DNA of 64,000 bases from UBA668 sp041918155 (GCA_041918155.1 JAYRWH010000012.1:1-64000); one strand, 5' to 3'. Positions 17,827 to 25,992 are shown, counted from the stretch's first letter. A program made the numbers and translations. Notes: generated by a model from the letters alone, not told the origin.

Positions 17827-19938
17827 TCACGCTGCCGGACAGCCCGTGTCACCGGGCGTCGGGGTTATCTGCAGCTCGTGGATCGCGGCGGTGGCCACCT
17901 TCGTGAACAACGGAGCCGCAGCAGTACCGCCGAAGCGGTCGCGCGATGTGGGATCCGGCTGGTCGATCGTCACCAGGATCGTGACCTGCGGGTTCTGCGC
18001 CGGGAGGAAGCCGACGAACGAGGCGCGGTACTGGCGGTCGCCGGTCTCGCCGTAGGTGGAGTCGTCCTGCAGTTTGTACGCGGTACCGGTCTTACCGGCC
18101 ACCGAGATGCCATCGATGCGGGCGCCCTTGCCAGTGCCCAGGCAGACGACGTCGGTCATCAGCGACGTCATCGTGGACGCAGTCTCCGGCTTCAGCACCT
18201 CGCGGGCCGCCGATGCGGGCAGCTCGATCAGTTCACCGTCGGCGCCGATCGTGGCCTTGAGCATCCTCGGAGCGACGTAGACGCCCCCGTTGGCAACCGT
18301 GTTCACCGCCGCGACGAGCTGGAGAGCTGTGGCCGAGTAGCCGTAGCCGAACATGACCGTGTTCTTCTCGGTGCCCTGCAATTCAGAGGCGTCCTTCACG
18401 AGGCCGCCGCTCTCGCCGGGGAAGCCGAGCGCCGTCGGCTCGCCGAAGCCGAACTGCTTCATGTAGCCACTGAAGACGGTGACGCCCATCTGCTCGCCGA
18501 GCAGCAGGGTGCCGATGTTGGAGGAGTGCACGATGATGTCGTGCAAGCTCATCGGCTGGGTGCCGTGGGGCTCCGCGTCGGTGATCGTCTGCTCCCACTC
18601 GGTGTTCTTGTCGAACACGATCTTGCCCGGCACGTCGACGACGGTCTCGGGTGTCGCCACCCCGCTGTCGAGCACCGCGGAGATGCTGAACACCTTGGCC
18701 ACCGAACCGGGCTCGAAGGCCTCCACGGCGGCGAGGTTGGCCGAGGTGACGGCCACTGTGCCGTCCTCCCCACGCTTGACGTTGGCCACCGCGTAGATAT
18801 CGCCGGTCGCGGTGTCCATCACCACGACCGTGCCGCCCATCGCGTTGAGTTCCTTGACGCGGGCGACGAGGGCCTGCTCGACCTGGAACTGCAACGAGCG
18901 ATCGAGGGTGAGCACGAGGTCGTCACCCGCCACTGGCTGCACCGTGGTCGCGCCTGAGCCAGGGATCGAGTGGCCGTTCTTGTCGTGCTCGCGCACGCGC
19001 TCGCCGTTCGTTCCGGTCAACAGGTCGTTGTACTGCATCTCGATGCCGGCGATGCCGACACCGTCGATGTCGGTACGTCCGAGCACGCTGCGCCCGACCT
19101 CACCGCTCGGCATGATCCGCTTGTCCTCGTGGATCGAGTCGATGCCCGGCAGGTTGAGCGCGAGCACGGTCTGCGCCAGCTCGTCATCGACCTGGCGGGC
19201 GACGTAGACGAAGCTCTTCGACTTGTCGAGGAACGACTGGTAGAGCGCCTTCTGCCGCTCGACGGTGAGGCCGAGCATGGTGGTGAGCACCGTTACCTCG
19301 CCGGAAGGATCGGTGACGAGCTTGGGGTTGGCGAAGATCGTCGTGGAAGGGACGCTGAGGGCCAGCTCGCCTCCGTCGCGGGCGAATACCGTGCCCCTCC
19401 GGGCGAGCAGCACCGACTCCGTCGTGCGCTGCGCCTTGCCGGCGGCCTTCAGCTTGTCGGAGCCAGTGGTCTGCAAGTACGCGACGCGCCCGACGACCGC
19501 GGTGAACAACAGCATGGCGACGATGAACACCGCCACCAGGCGACGGCGCGAATCGCCGGCGCGGAACGAGATCGTGGTCGCGGGCGGCTGTGGCGGAGGG
19601 GCGACGATCCCCCGACGGGCGTGGGTGCGGCCACCGCCGCGCGAGGACGTACGGGCCGGAGTGCGCGAGTCGCGGCGAGTGCGATTCGGCGTCTCCGGCA
19701 CACCGGGGCGAGTTGCCGGGCGGCCCGTCGGGCCGGCGGTGCGGCTGGTGGGGCGGGCCGCCGGGCGGGCTGCGGGGCGGGCGGGCGCAGTGCGTGGGCG
19801 CGAAGCGGGGGCAGCCTCTCGGGGGGAAGAGGCGGCCCGCGTCCTGCCGTGCGCGCGCGAGCCGCGCACGACGCCGGAGCGCTCCGTACTCGTGCCGTGG
19901 CCCCGCTTCGGCGGTTCGCGGCGGGAGCCGGCGCTCAT
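17827..19938 (-). CDS. ftsI: FtsI/PBP2-type class B penicillin-binding protein
   Basis: Septal peptidoglycan transpeptidase. A long Arg/Pro/Ala-rich cytoplasmic tail (residues 1 to ~130) precedes one membrane helix near 134-153. A dimerisation domain and the transpeptidase domain follow. The active-site triad is intact: S412-V-A-K, S472-S-N474 and K616-T-G. At 703 residues it is long because of the tail. It overlaps the ftsL-like gene upstream by 4 bases. Confidence 0.95.
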   Translation of the reverse strand: MSAGSRREPPKRGHGTSTERSGVVRGSRAHGRTRAASSPREAAPASRPRTAPARPAARPAARPTSRTAGPTGRPATRPGVPETPNRTRRDSRTPARTSSRGGGRTHARRGIVAPPPQPPATTISFRAGDSRRRLVAVFIVAMLLFTAVVGRVAYLQTTGSDKLKAAGKAQRTTESVLLARRGTVFARDGGELALSVPSTTIFANPKLVTDPSGEVTVLTTMLGLTVERQKALYQSFLDKSKSFVYVARQVDDELAQTVLALNLPGIDSIHEDKRIMPSGEVGRSVLGRTDIDGVGIAGIEMQYNDLLTGTNGERVREHDKNGHSIPGSGATTVQPVAGDDLVLTLDRSLQFQVEQALVARVKELNAMGGTVVVMDTATGDIYAVANVKRGEDGTVAVTSANLAAVEAFEPGSVAKVFSISAVLDSGVATPETVVDVPGKIVFDKNTEWEQTITDAEPHGTQPMSLHDIIVHSSNIGTLLLGEQMGVTVFSGYMKQFGFGEPTALGFPGESGGLVKDASELQGTEKNTVMFGYGYSATALQLVAAVNTVANGGVYVAPRMLKATIGADGELIELPASAAREVLKPETASTMTSLMTDVVCLGTGKGARIDGISVAGKTGTAYKLQDDSTYGETGDRQYRASFVGFLPAQNPQVTILVTIDQPDPTSRDRFGGTAAAPLFTKVATAAIHELQITPTPGDTGCPAA

Positions 19939-20462
19939 GGTTCCGCCTGGGCCTGGGCCTTGACGTCGGCGTACTCCTCGAACTCGACGTCGGCCGCGGC
20001 GCCAGGGTCGGTGGAGGCCGCGCCGCTGCGCTGCACCGTGGCCACCTCGTCCGCGCCGAGTTGCACGAACTCGGTCTGCGAGGCCGGCTCCATTCCAAGC
20101 GCGGCCGCCTCGGTGGAGAGCCGCCCCGGCGAGCGCAGCTCGGCCCGCTCGCGGCGTAGGACCTCGTAACGGTCGCGGCTGGTGTGGATGTCGCGGTCGA
20201 GCGTGTCGAGCGTGAGCTGGCGCCGGGCAATCTGGGTCTGGAAGGCAGCGGCGCCCATCATCAGACCGAACACCACGACGCTGCCGGCGGCGATGAGGCG
20301 GGCGTTGCGCTTGCGCCGGGGCACGAGCGCGAGTCGGGGCGCGGGCGCGATGTGGGCGACGGGCGCAGTGCGCTTGACCATCGCCCGCGCGTCGGCCGCG
20401 CCACCACCGTGGACGCGGGCGCGGACGGCCGCGGCGCGTTCACTACGGGCTGCAAGTGCCAT
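19935..20462 (-). CDS. FtsL-like septum formation protein
   Basis: Small bitopic protein at the ftsL position between rsmH and ftsI. A basic N-terminal tail of ~55 residues leads into a membrane helix (about 56-76), then a short coiled-coil segment rich in Arg/Glu/Leu and the S-T-E-A-A-A-L-G-M block typical of actinobacterial FtsL/DivIC-like proteins. It has an acidic, Ala-rich tail and 175 residues in all. FtsL sequences are poorly conserved, so the name relies on topology and position. Its ATG shares a base with the rsmH stop. Confidence 0.8.
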   Translation of the reverse strand: MALAARSERAAAVRARVHGGGAADARAMVKRTAPVAHIAPAPRLALVPRRKRNARLIAAGSVVVFGLMMGAAAFQTQIARRQLTLDTLDRDIHTSRDRYEVLRRERAELRSPGRLSTEAAALGMEPASQTEFVQLGADEVATVQRSGAASTDPGAAADVEFEEYADVKAQAQAEP

Positions 20463-21418
20463 CAGCGCCGCCCGCGAGTTGGCGTGTCGGCGATGCGCTC
20501 GACGACACGCAAGCGGGCGCTGGCGGCCCGCCGATTCCGCTGCTGCTCGGCCTTCGACGGGGTGCGCGGCACCTTACGGACGATGCGCACCGTCTGCACT
20601 GCGTCGCAGACGCAGGGCAGCTCGGGCGGGCATGGGCAGTCGCCGGTCGAGGCCGAGAGCATCGCCTGCTTCACGAGGCGGTCCTCGCCGGAATGGTACG
20701 ACAGCACGGCGATGCGGCCGCCGGGAGCAGTCTTCTGGATCGCGCTGTCGAGCGCGACCGGCAGGGCCTCGAGCTCACCATTGACCTCGATGCGGATGGC
20801 CTGGAACGTGCGCTTGGCGGGGTGGCCCCCGGTGCGCCGAGCGGCGGCCGGGATCGCGGCGGTGACGACTTCGGCCAGCTCCGCCGTGGAGTCGATCGGG
20901 CGGGCGGCGACGATCGCGTTGGCGATCCGCTTGGCGAAACGCTCGTCGCCGTACTTGGCGATCACACCGGCAAGCTGGGCGGCGCCGTACCCGTTGACCA
21001 CGTCCTTGGCCGACCACAGCTGGTCCTGATCCATGCGCATGTCGAGCGCGGCGTCGTTGCGGTAGCTGAAGCCACGGTCGGCCCGGTCCAGCTGTGGCGA
21101 GCTGACGCCGAGGTCGAAGAGGGCACCGGACAAGGACTCGATGGAGAGTGCTTCCATGGCTTCGTCGAGACGATCGAACCGGCAGTGGTACACCTTCACC
21201 CGATCACCGAACGTTGCCAGCCGCTGCTGCGCTGCGGCGAGGGCGGTTGCGTCACGGTCGATGCCGAGGATCCCGATGTGCGGCCACTTCGAGAGCAGAG
21301 CCTCGGCATGGCCGCCTCCTCCCAGGGTGGCGTCGAGCACGAACCCGGGTGGCACCTGCTCGAACAGGGCGACGATCTCGTCGACCATCACGGGAAGGTG
21401 GTGGAATTCGGTGCTCAT
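20462..21418 (-). CDS. rsmH: 16S rRNA m4C1402 methyltransferase
   Basis: SAM-dependent methyltransferase (MraW) acting on C1402 of 16S rRNA. It has the SAM loop D-A-T-L-G-G-G-G-H, F-D-L-G-V-S-S-P-Q-L-D, F-Q-A-I-R-I-E-V-N and a variant L-S-Y-H-S-G-E-D-R motif. I chose the ATG at 21418, which has a perfect AGGAGG 5 bases upstream and gives 318 residues; longer versions lack support. Confidence 0.96.
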   Translation of the reverse strand: MSTEFHHLPVMVDEIVALFEQVPPGFVLDATLGGGGHAEALLSKWPHIGILGIDRDATALAAAQQRLATFGDRVKVYHCRFDRLDEAMEALSIESLSGALFDLGVSSPQLDRADRGFSYRNDAALDMRMDQDQLWSAKDVVNGYGAAQLAGVIAKYGDERFAKRIANAIVAARPIDSTAELAEVVTAAIPAAARRTGGHPAKRTFQAIRIEVNGELEALPVALDSAIQKTAPGGRIAVLSYHSGEDRLVKQAMLSASTGDCPCPPELPCVCDAVQTVRIVRKVPRTPSKAEQQRNRRAASARLRVVERIADTPTRGRR

Positions 21419-21685
21419 CGTCCTCCTGTCGTGATCGACCGGCCGTCTGCGGCCCTCCGGCTCGCGGGTGCCGCCGGGATGTCTCCCCGGGCGAGCGAAA
21501 CGGCAGCGGGCGGAGTGGGGGCTGGCCATCTTGCGGGCCGGAAGGCTGCAGGCGGTCGGCCGATCATGTGGTGTGGGACGGTTCCTCGGTGTGGTGTCGG
21601 TGTGCCGCTGTGTGGTGCGGCTGCCTCATCCTCCTCTTCTGCTGGTTGCTGGTGTGTGGTGCTGGTGTGGGCGGTGTGCTGCGGC
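21419..21685 (-). other. mraZ-rsmH spacer, CA-rich
   Basis: This 267-base spacer is read through in the mraZ-rsmH transcript. On the minus strand its first half is dense in CACACC/CAGCA-type runs and looks unstructured. An open frame from 21699 to 21415 (94 codons, GTG start, overlapping both neighbours) spans it. It uses many A-ending codons, unlike real genes here, so I do not call it a gene. The rsmH ribosome site lies at its end. Confidence 0.6.
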
Positions 21686-22111
21686 TCACTCGTCGTCACC
21701 GGCGAGGCGCTCGGTGCCCTCGTCGTTGACGCGGGCGAAGCGTTCGGGTGACCAAATCTCGAGCCGATCGAAGGTGCCGGCGCCCGACACCATCACGACG
21801 CTGCTGAGCACGAGGTCGGCGTACTGGCGCAGTGGCTCATCGATGTTGATCCGGCCCTGCTTGTCGAGCGAGACGCGGCTCGCGGAGATGGACAGGGCGC
21901 GGGCCTCGTTGCGGGTGATCTCGCCGGCGCGGACCTTGGCGGCGATGACCGCCGCCTCCTCCTCGAACACCGCCGCGGGCACGACGTTGACGCACTTGTC
22001 GAGGCCTTTGACGAGGTAGCACAGGCCGCCCAGGTCGTCGCGGAACTGGGCCGGCAACGCCAGCCGGCCCTTGTCGTCGAGGTTGCGTTCGAACGCTCCC
22101 ACGAACAACAC
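21686..22111 (-). CDS. mraZ: MraZ transcriptional regulator
   Basis: AbrB-like ring-forming DNA-binding protein that represses its own dcw operon in bacteria where it has been studied. Two MraZ repeats are visible, each with the D-K-G-R / D-K-Q-G-R signature (L-D-D-K-G-R-L-A-L-P near residue 11, S-L-D-K-Q-G-R-I-N near residue 80). Length is 141 residues. Start is GTG at 22111, or TTG three bases on. It is the first gene of the dcw operon, and candidate MraZ sites lie upstream at 22180-22236. Confidence 0.95.
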   Translation of the reverse strand: MLFVGAFERNLDDKGRLALPAQFRDDLGGLCYLVKGLDKCVNVVPAAVFEEEAAVIAAKVRAGEITRNEARALSISASRVSLDKQGRINIDEPLRQYADLVLSSVVMVSGAGTFDRLEIWSPERFARVNDEGTERLAGDDE

Positions 22112-22179
22112 GTCCGCTCACCACCCTTCGATTCCTTGGGCGCCTGCCTCGACGGGACCCCGACGGCGCTGCCCGGGAT

Positions 22180-22236
22180 CCCCACTGGTCCCCCATCTTG
22201 CCGTCCGTTTCCCCCAAAGTCAACCACTTCTCCCCA
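22180..22236 (-). promoter_or_regulatory. candidate MraZ operator repeats
   Basis: On the minus strand TGGGG/TGGTT units occur at 22232-22236, 22222-22226 and 22212-22216, exactly 10 bases apart. Further TGGGG units lie at 22191-22195 and 22180-22184, 11 apart. MraZ of other bacteria binds tandem TGGGN units spaced by five bases, and this array matches that plan. It overlaps the -35 and -10 of the mraZ promoter. Confidence 0.7.
22195..22223 (-). promoter_or_regulatory. mraZ (dcw operon) promoter
   Basis: Minus strand TTGACT (22218-22223), a 17-base spacer and CAAGAT (22195-22200) form a good vegetative promoter, giving a leader of about 75 bases before mraZ. The middle MraZ repeat overlaps the -35 box. 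Confidence 0.65.
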
Positions 22237-22433
22237 TTTCCCTCCACCACGCGCCACCTGTCACCTGCTGGCACCCCTCCGGCCCGGCTTCTGGGGCTGA
22301 TTCGTCCCACCGGGGCTTCTGGGGCTGTCTCGTCCCGCCTCCCGGGACGATTCCGACCCAGTTGCGCGTTCGCGGCAACGATGTCCATGCACCGGCCGCT
22401 CGGCGGCGTCTCATGGGTGTGGAAGGCGGGGTG
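22237..22433. other. divergent intergenic region between mraZ and the sigma-factor pseudogene
   Basis: Beyond the mraZ promoter and operator this stretch holds two imperfect 23-base direct repeats (22286-22308 and 22314-22336, two mismatches, period 28) and a perfect 8-base hairpin (22330-22337 with 22343-22350, 5-base loop) that uses the end of the second repeat. I see no gene in it. A ribosome-site-like AAGG precedes the ATG at 22434. Confidence 0.6.
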
Positions 22434-23109
22434 ATGACAGATCGGCCCGAGACGGCGGAAGTGACATGGATTCGCCACGGCGCCGAACTCACGCGCTTCG
22501 CCACCCTTCTGGTCGGCCCGCACGACGCCCCCGACGTCGTCGCCGCCGCGTTCCAGCGGACGATGACCGCCGGAGCGATCGACAATGTCCGCGCCTACCT
22601 GTTCCGCGCCGTGGCCAACGCCGCCCACGACCAGCGCCGAAGCGATCGCCGACGGCAGGCCCGCGACCTGCACGCAGTGCTGCCCGCCGCGCTCAGGGCG
22701 CACGAGTCGCAGGCTGATGTCCGGCGAGCGATCGCCGCACTCAGTGTGCAACAGTGCACGGTCGTGTACTTCACGTACTGGGAAGACCTCGACGCGGCCC
22801 ACATCGGCAGATCCTCGGGGTCACCCCCGACTCCGTGCGCCGCCACCTCGCCCGAGCGCGCACCCACCGGCGAAGGGCACTCCGATGCCGTGCTCGCCTC
22901 GTTCGAGATCGAGAAGGGTGTGTTCTACGCGATCGGGTGGCACAAGGGCGCGCCTGGATTCCAGTATCCCGACGCCAGCTATGTGCCGACGACGCACGGA
23001 GTGTTCGTGCTGTTTCCCTCGGCCACCGGCGAGCCGCGGCCGGGGGAGCTCCCCCAGGGGCACGCTGTACGTGATTCCCACCGACAAGCACTCGCTCCTT
23101 GACTACTGA
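22434..23109 (+). pseudogene. frameshifted sigma-70/ECF-type sigma factor
   Basis: The first ~125 codons read as an ECF-like sigma factor (region 2: L-T-R-F-A-T-L-L-V-G ... R-A-Y-L-F-R-A-V-A-N). At about 22806 the frame shifts: the region 4 helix-turn-helix I-L-G-V-T-P-D-S-V-R-R-H-L continues in another frame, as if one C of GGCC were lost. The frame returns near 22880 (D-A-V-L-A-S-F-E-I-E), consistent with one extra C. Near 23050, in a C5 run, it shifts again so that the last segment ends G-T-L-Y-V-I-P-T-D-K-H at 23109. Three single-base indels mean either a decayed gene or sequence errors in G/C runs. Confidence 0.7.
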
Positions 23110-23135
23110 CCGAGCAGGGTGCCCAGAGCCGCCGC

Positions 23136-23219
23136 GGGCGCGATTCTGAACGGATCTGATGGATTTCCGCGCCCGTGGGGGCTGAGGCGGTCACCCGCGA
23201 CACAAGTCGCGCCCAACCG
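23136..23219. repeat. palindromic intergenic repeat, copy A
   Basis: Begins GGGCGCGATT (23136-23145), contains a core GCGCCCGTGGGGGCTG-A-GGCGGTC (23169-23192) and ends GTCGCGCCC-N-ACCG. The outer arms are inverted (GGGCGCGA with TCGCGCCC). A second copy with the same layout lies at 42787-42870. It sits downstream of the sigma pseudogene, facing the 3' end of the lipoate-ligase-like gene, so a bidirectional terminator or REP-like role is possible. Confidence 0.75.
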
Positions 23220-23238
23220 GGAGGCCGTGGGCACTCGC

Positions 23239-23913
23239 TCAGGGCAGGGCGGCGGTGAGGGCGGCGGCCACGGCCACGGCGGCCGCATCCGGCACGCACG
23301 CGGCGAGGCCGGTCAACTCGGCCACCGACGGGCGGGGTGGAGCGACGAGCGCGGCAACCCACTCGGGTCGCCAGGCCAGGTGGCACATCGTCTGGAAACG
23401 GGCGTACGTGCGGGTGCGGCGCTGGCTGACGCCGACCAGCTTGGCGCCGTCCACCATCACCTCACCGGTGCCCACTCCGGCCCAACACACCGCCCGCGAC
23501 CACTGTGACGGCACCAGGCCGCCGCGGTGGACCGATGCGTGCCGCACGCCGATCTCCGACAACGCGCCCAGCCACAGCTCACCGACCCACTCCATCGCCC
23601 GGCCGACGTCATCGCTCCACAGCGGATCACCGGCGGGCAGCACCAGGTCGAGCCACACGAATTCGCCGGGCACGAGCAGCACCGCTCCCCCGCCACTGCG
23701 TCGGCGCACGAGCTCCAGGCCCAAGCCCGCAGCCGCATCCGCGTCGACCGCATCGTCGGTCTGGGCCGACCCGAGCACCAAGGTGGCCCGCTCGACGGTG
23801 TGGAACGTCGCCGATCTCACCGGCTCGGGATCGGTGGCGTGAAAAGCACCCGCGTCACCGTGGGCGTGCGCGATGCGCCAGCTCAACTCGCCCAGGCCAG
23901 GTACGGCTTCCAT
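23239..23913 (-). CDS. lipoate-protein ligase A-like protein
   Basis: BPL/LplA/LipB-fold protein of 224 residues. Visible signatures are R-R-R-S-G-G-G-A-V followed by a W-L-D-L-V-L-P strand, and K-L-V-G-V-S-Q-R-R-T-R with the substrate-binding lysine. It probably attaches lipoate or octanoate to a carrier domain; no substrate is visible nearby. The start is uncertain: ATG at 23913 overlaps the HNH gene by 31 bases, whereas TTG at 23886 forms a TTGA junction and still keeps the family's N-terminal strand. Confidence 0.8.
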   Translation of the reverse strand: MEAVPGLGELSWRIAHAHGDAGAFHATDPEPVRSATFHTVERATLVLGSAQTDDAVDADAAAGLGLELVRRRSGGGAVLLVPGEFVWLDLVLPAGDPLWSDDVGRAMEWVGELWLGALSEIGVRHASVHRGGLVPSQWSRAVCWAGVGTGEVMVDGAKLVGVSQRRTRTYARFQTMCHLAWRPEWVAALVAPPRPSVAELTGLAACVPDAAAVAVAAALTAALP

Positions 23914-24380
23914 TGGTCGGGCACATGGGTGACGGCGACCGTGATCCACGACTGCTCCTTGGGCGCCCGCGGGGGCCGGGCGAGCGTCATCCCCGCCTCG
24001 GCCGGGGTGCGGTCGCGCTTGCGCAGGTTGCATGGCCGACACGCAGCCGCGACGTTCTCCCACGTGTGCTGGCCGCCACGTGACCGCGGCACGACGTGGT
24101 CGAGCGAGTCGGCGAACCCGCCGCAGTACTGACAGCAGTAATCGTCGCGCGAGAACAGCGCCCGTCGTGACATTGAGGTGCGCCGCGCGTAGGGCACCCT
24201 CACCACGTAGCGCAGGCGGATGACCGACGGGCTGGGCAACACCAGGCGGGCAGAGTGCAGCTGGTGACCGTCGTCGGCGACGAGGTCGGCCTTGTCGGAG
24301 AGCACCAAGCACGCGGCCCGGCGGGCGGGCACGACAGAGAGCGGCTCGTATGTTGCGTTCAACACCAAGGCACTTCTCAT
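23883..24380 (-). CDS. HNH endonuclease family protein
   Basis: 165-residue protein with an N-terminal A-L-V-L-N-A-T-Y-E-P-L segment and a zinc-stabilised HNH domain: C-Q-Y-C near residue 83, L-D-H-V-V-P-R-S-R-G-G, E-N and C-R-P-C-N-L-R-K. This layout is widespread and chromosomal in actinobacteria; the cellular role is unknown and nothing ties it to a phage or restriction locus here. The ATG has a TAGGTT box 7 bases upstream. Confidence 0.88.
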   Translation of the reverse strand: MRSALVLNATYEPLSVVPARRAACLVLSDKADLVADDGHQLHSARLVLPSPSVIRLRYVVRVPYARRTSMSRRALFSRDDYCCQYCGGFADSLDHVVPRSRGGQHTWENVAAACRPCNLRKRDRTPAEAGMTLARPPRAPKEQSWITVAVTHVPDQWKPYLAWAS

Positions 24381-24387
24381 GGCGCGG

Positions 24388-24393
24388 AACCTA
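24388..24393 (-). promoter_or_regulatory. -10 box (TAGGTT) for leaderless HNH gene
   Basis: TAGGTT on the minus strand, seven bases before the ATG at 24380. A GC-rich hairpin (24410-24416 with 24426-24432, 7-base stem) lies just upstream and may end the preceding transcript. Confidence 0.5.
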
Positions 24394-24461
24394 CCGAACC
24401 CGCGCCGTGGCGGCCGCGGGGTTTTCGGCCGCGCCGCGCCGTATCAGGAACGGCTCGGCGG

Positions 24462-24710
24462 TCAGGCCGCCCGGTCGTGCTGCCGGCACCATGCGAGGTA
24501 GTTCAGCACATCTGCAGGTGCCGCGCGGTGATTCGCGTCGCCGTATTGGGTGACCATGCGGAACTTCAGATAGTCGCCGCTGGGCACCGGCAAGAACGGA
24601 CGGCGCTTCCACCAGCCAGAGGGCGTGGTGCGCTTCCACTGGCGCAGCGCAGTGAACCACAGCGACGGCCGCCGGAGGACCGCCACTGCCGTGGCCGCGA
24701 GCAACCTCAC
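24462..24710 (-). CDS. conserved hypothetical protein, 82 residues
   Basis: Small basic protein: a hydrophobic start (L-L-A-A-T-A-V-A-V-L), then P-S-L-W-F-T-A-L-R-Q and G-W-W-K-R-R-P-F-L-P-V-P, ending D-V-L-N-Y-L-A-W-C-R-Q. I recall similar small proteins of unknown function in actinobacteria, but no function is assignable. A GTG at 24710 gives the likely start; the frame stays open upstream but the sequence there overlaps the acyl-CoA dehydrogenase. Confidence 0.65.
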   Translation of the reverse strand: MRLLAATAVAVLRRPSLWFTALRQWKRTTPSGWWKRRPFLPVPSGDYLKFRMVTQYGDANHRAAPADVLNYLAWCRQHDRAA

Positions 24711-24777
24711 GTGGACTCTTTGGGCAGGCGCTCGCACAACCCGCCCACCCTGGCTCCAGAACCCGCACTCGCTGCGC

Positions 24778-25992
24778 TCACTTCGGTTCCTTCGGCAGAC
24801 CCAACACCATCTCGCCGATGATATTGCGCTGGATTTGGCTCGAACCCGCGTAGATCGTGCCGGCCCGCGCGTTGAGGAACGTGCCGACCCAGCTCCAGGT
24901 GCTGTTCGGGGCACCGGCGTCGTCACATTGGAAAGCGCTCGACGGCTTGCGCCCACTCGGCGTCATGGCCGCAGCGCCGATGATGTCGACGCCGAGTTCG
25001 GTGACCATCTTGTGGTATTCGCTCCAGTACAGCTTGGAGATCGCGCCATCCGGGCCCGGGTGGTGGCCCTTGAGGAACTGGGTGAGCACCCGCATGCCGT
25101 TCCAGCGCATGATCTGCACCCGCGCGTAGCAGTCGGCCAGCCGCTGACGGATGACGGGGTTGTCGGCGACGCCGTACTCCTTGGCGAGCAGCAGCAAGCG
25201 GTCGATTTCGGCCTGGTAGCGGATCGGGCCGGTGGCCGCGGCCTCGCCACGCTCGTAACCGAGCAGGGTCATCGCCACTGCCCAGCCGTTGTTGACGCCA
25301 CCGATGACGTCGCCCCTGGGTGTGGTGGCGTCGGTGTAGAAGACCTCGTTGAATTCGCTCTCGCCGGAGATCATCTTGATCGGGCGCACTTCGATGCCCG
25401 GCTGACGCATGTCGACGAGCAGGAACGAGATGCCCTTGTGGCGCGGCGCGTCGGGGTCGGTGCGGGCGAGGGTGAAGATGTGGTCGGCGAGGTGCCCGGC
25501 CGACGTCCAGATCTTCTGCCCGTTGAGGATCCATTGGTCGCCGTCGAGCTGCGCCTTCAGGCCGAGGTTGGAGAGGTCGCTGCCCGCGTTGGGCTCGCTG
25601 TAGCCCTGGCACCAGACGTCGTCGCCGGAGAGGATACGCGGGAGGTAGTGGCGCTTCTGCTCGTCGGTGCCCCACTGCAGGATCGTGTTGCCGAGCATCT
25701 GGATGCCGAACACGTCGTTGGGGCCGCCGGTGGGCACGCCCGCGCGGGCGAACTCCTCGCCGACGATCACCTGCTCGAGCGCGGACAGGCCCGCGCCACC
25801 GAACTCGAGCGGCCAGCCCGGCGCGAGGTAGCCGGCGGCGAAGAGAGTTTTGCGCCAATCTGTGACGAAATCGACGAGCTCCTGGCCCTCGAGGGACCCG
25901 ATGCCGCCGAACTTGGCGGGAAGCTTCTCGGACAGGAAGGCCTGCACCTTCTCGCGGTAGGCCTCTGCTTCAGGGGTGTAGTACGGACGCAC
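24778..25992 (-). CDS. acyl-CoA dehydrogenase
   Basis: FAD-dependent flavoenzyme that desaturates an acyl-CoA thioester. The ACAD blocks are present: W-C-Q-G-Y-S-E-P-N-A-G-S-D-L, G-Q-K-I-W-T-S, the middle beta domain and C-terminal G-S-S-Q-I-Q-R-N-I-I. Length 404 is normal for FadE-type enzymes. The substrate cannot be read from sequence; Y-S-E-P rather than the T-E-P common in short-chain enzymes suggests a FadE subclass acting on bulky or steroid-like substrates (inference). GTG start with a TAACAT box 6 bases upstream. Confidence 0.93.
   Translation of the reverse strand: MRPYYTPEAEAYREKVQAFLSEKLPAKFGGIGSLEGQELVDFVTDWRKTLFAAGYLAPGWPLEFGGAGLSALEQVIVGEEFARAGVPTGGPNDVFGIQMLGNTILQWGTDEQKRHYLPRILSGDDVWCQGYSEPNAGSDLSNLGLKAQLDGDQWILNGQKIWTSAGHLADHIFTLARTDPDAPRHKGISFLLVDMRQPGIEVRPIKMISGESEFNEVFYTDATTPRGDVIGGVNNGWAVAMTLLGYERGEAAATGPIRYQAEIDRLLLLAKEYGVADNPVIRQRLADCYARVQIMRWNGMRVLTQFLKGHHPGPDGAISKLYWSEYHKMVTELGVDIIGAAAMTPSGRKPSSAFQCDDAGAPNSTWSWVGTFLNARAGTIYAGSSQIQRNIIGEMVLGLPKEPK

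Noticed and set aside
16497..17906. Long plus-strand open frame opposite murE
   Set aside because: Low-complexity Arg/Gly/His-rich translation, no ribosome site, and complete overlap with an intact murE.
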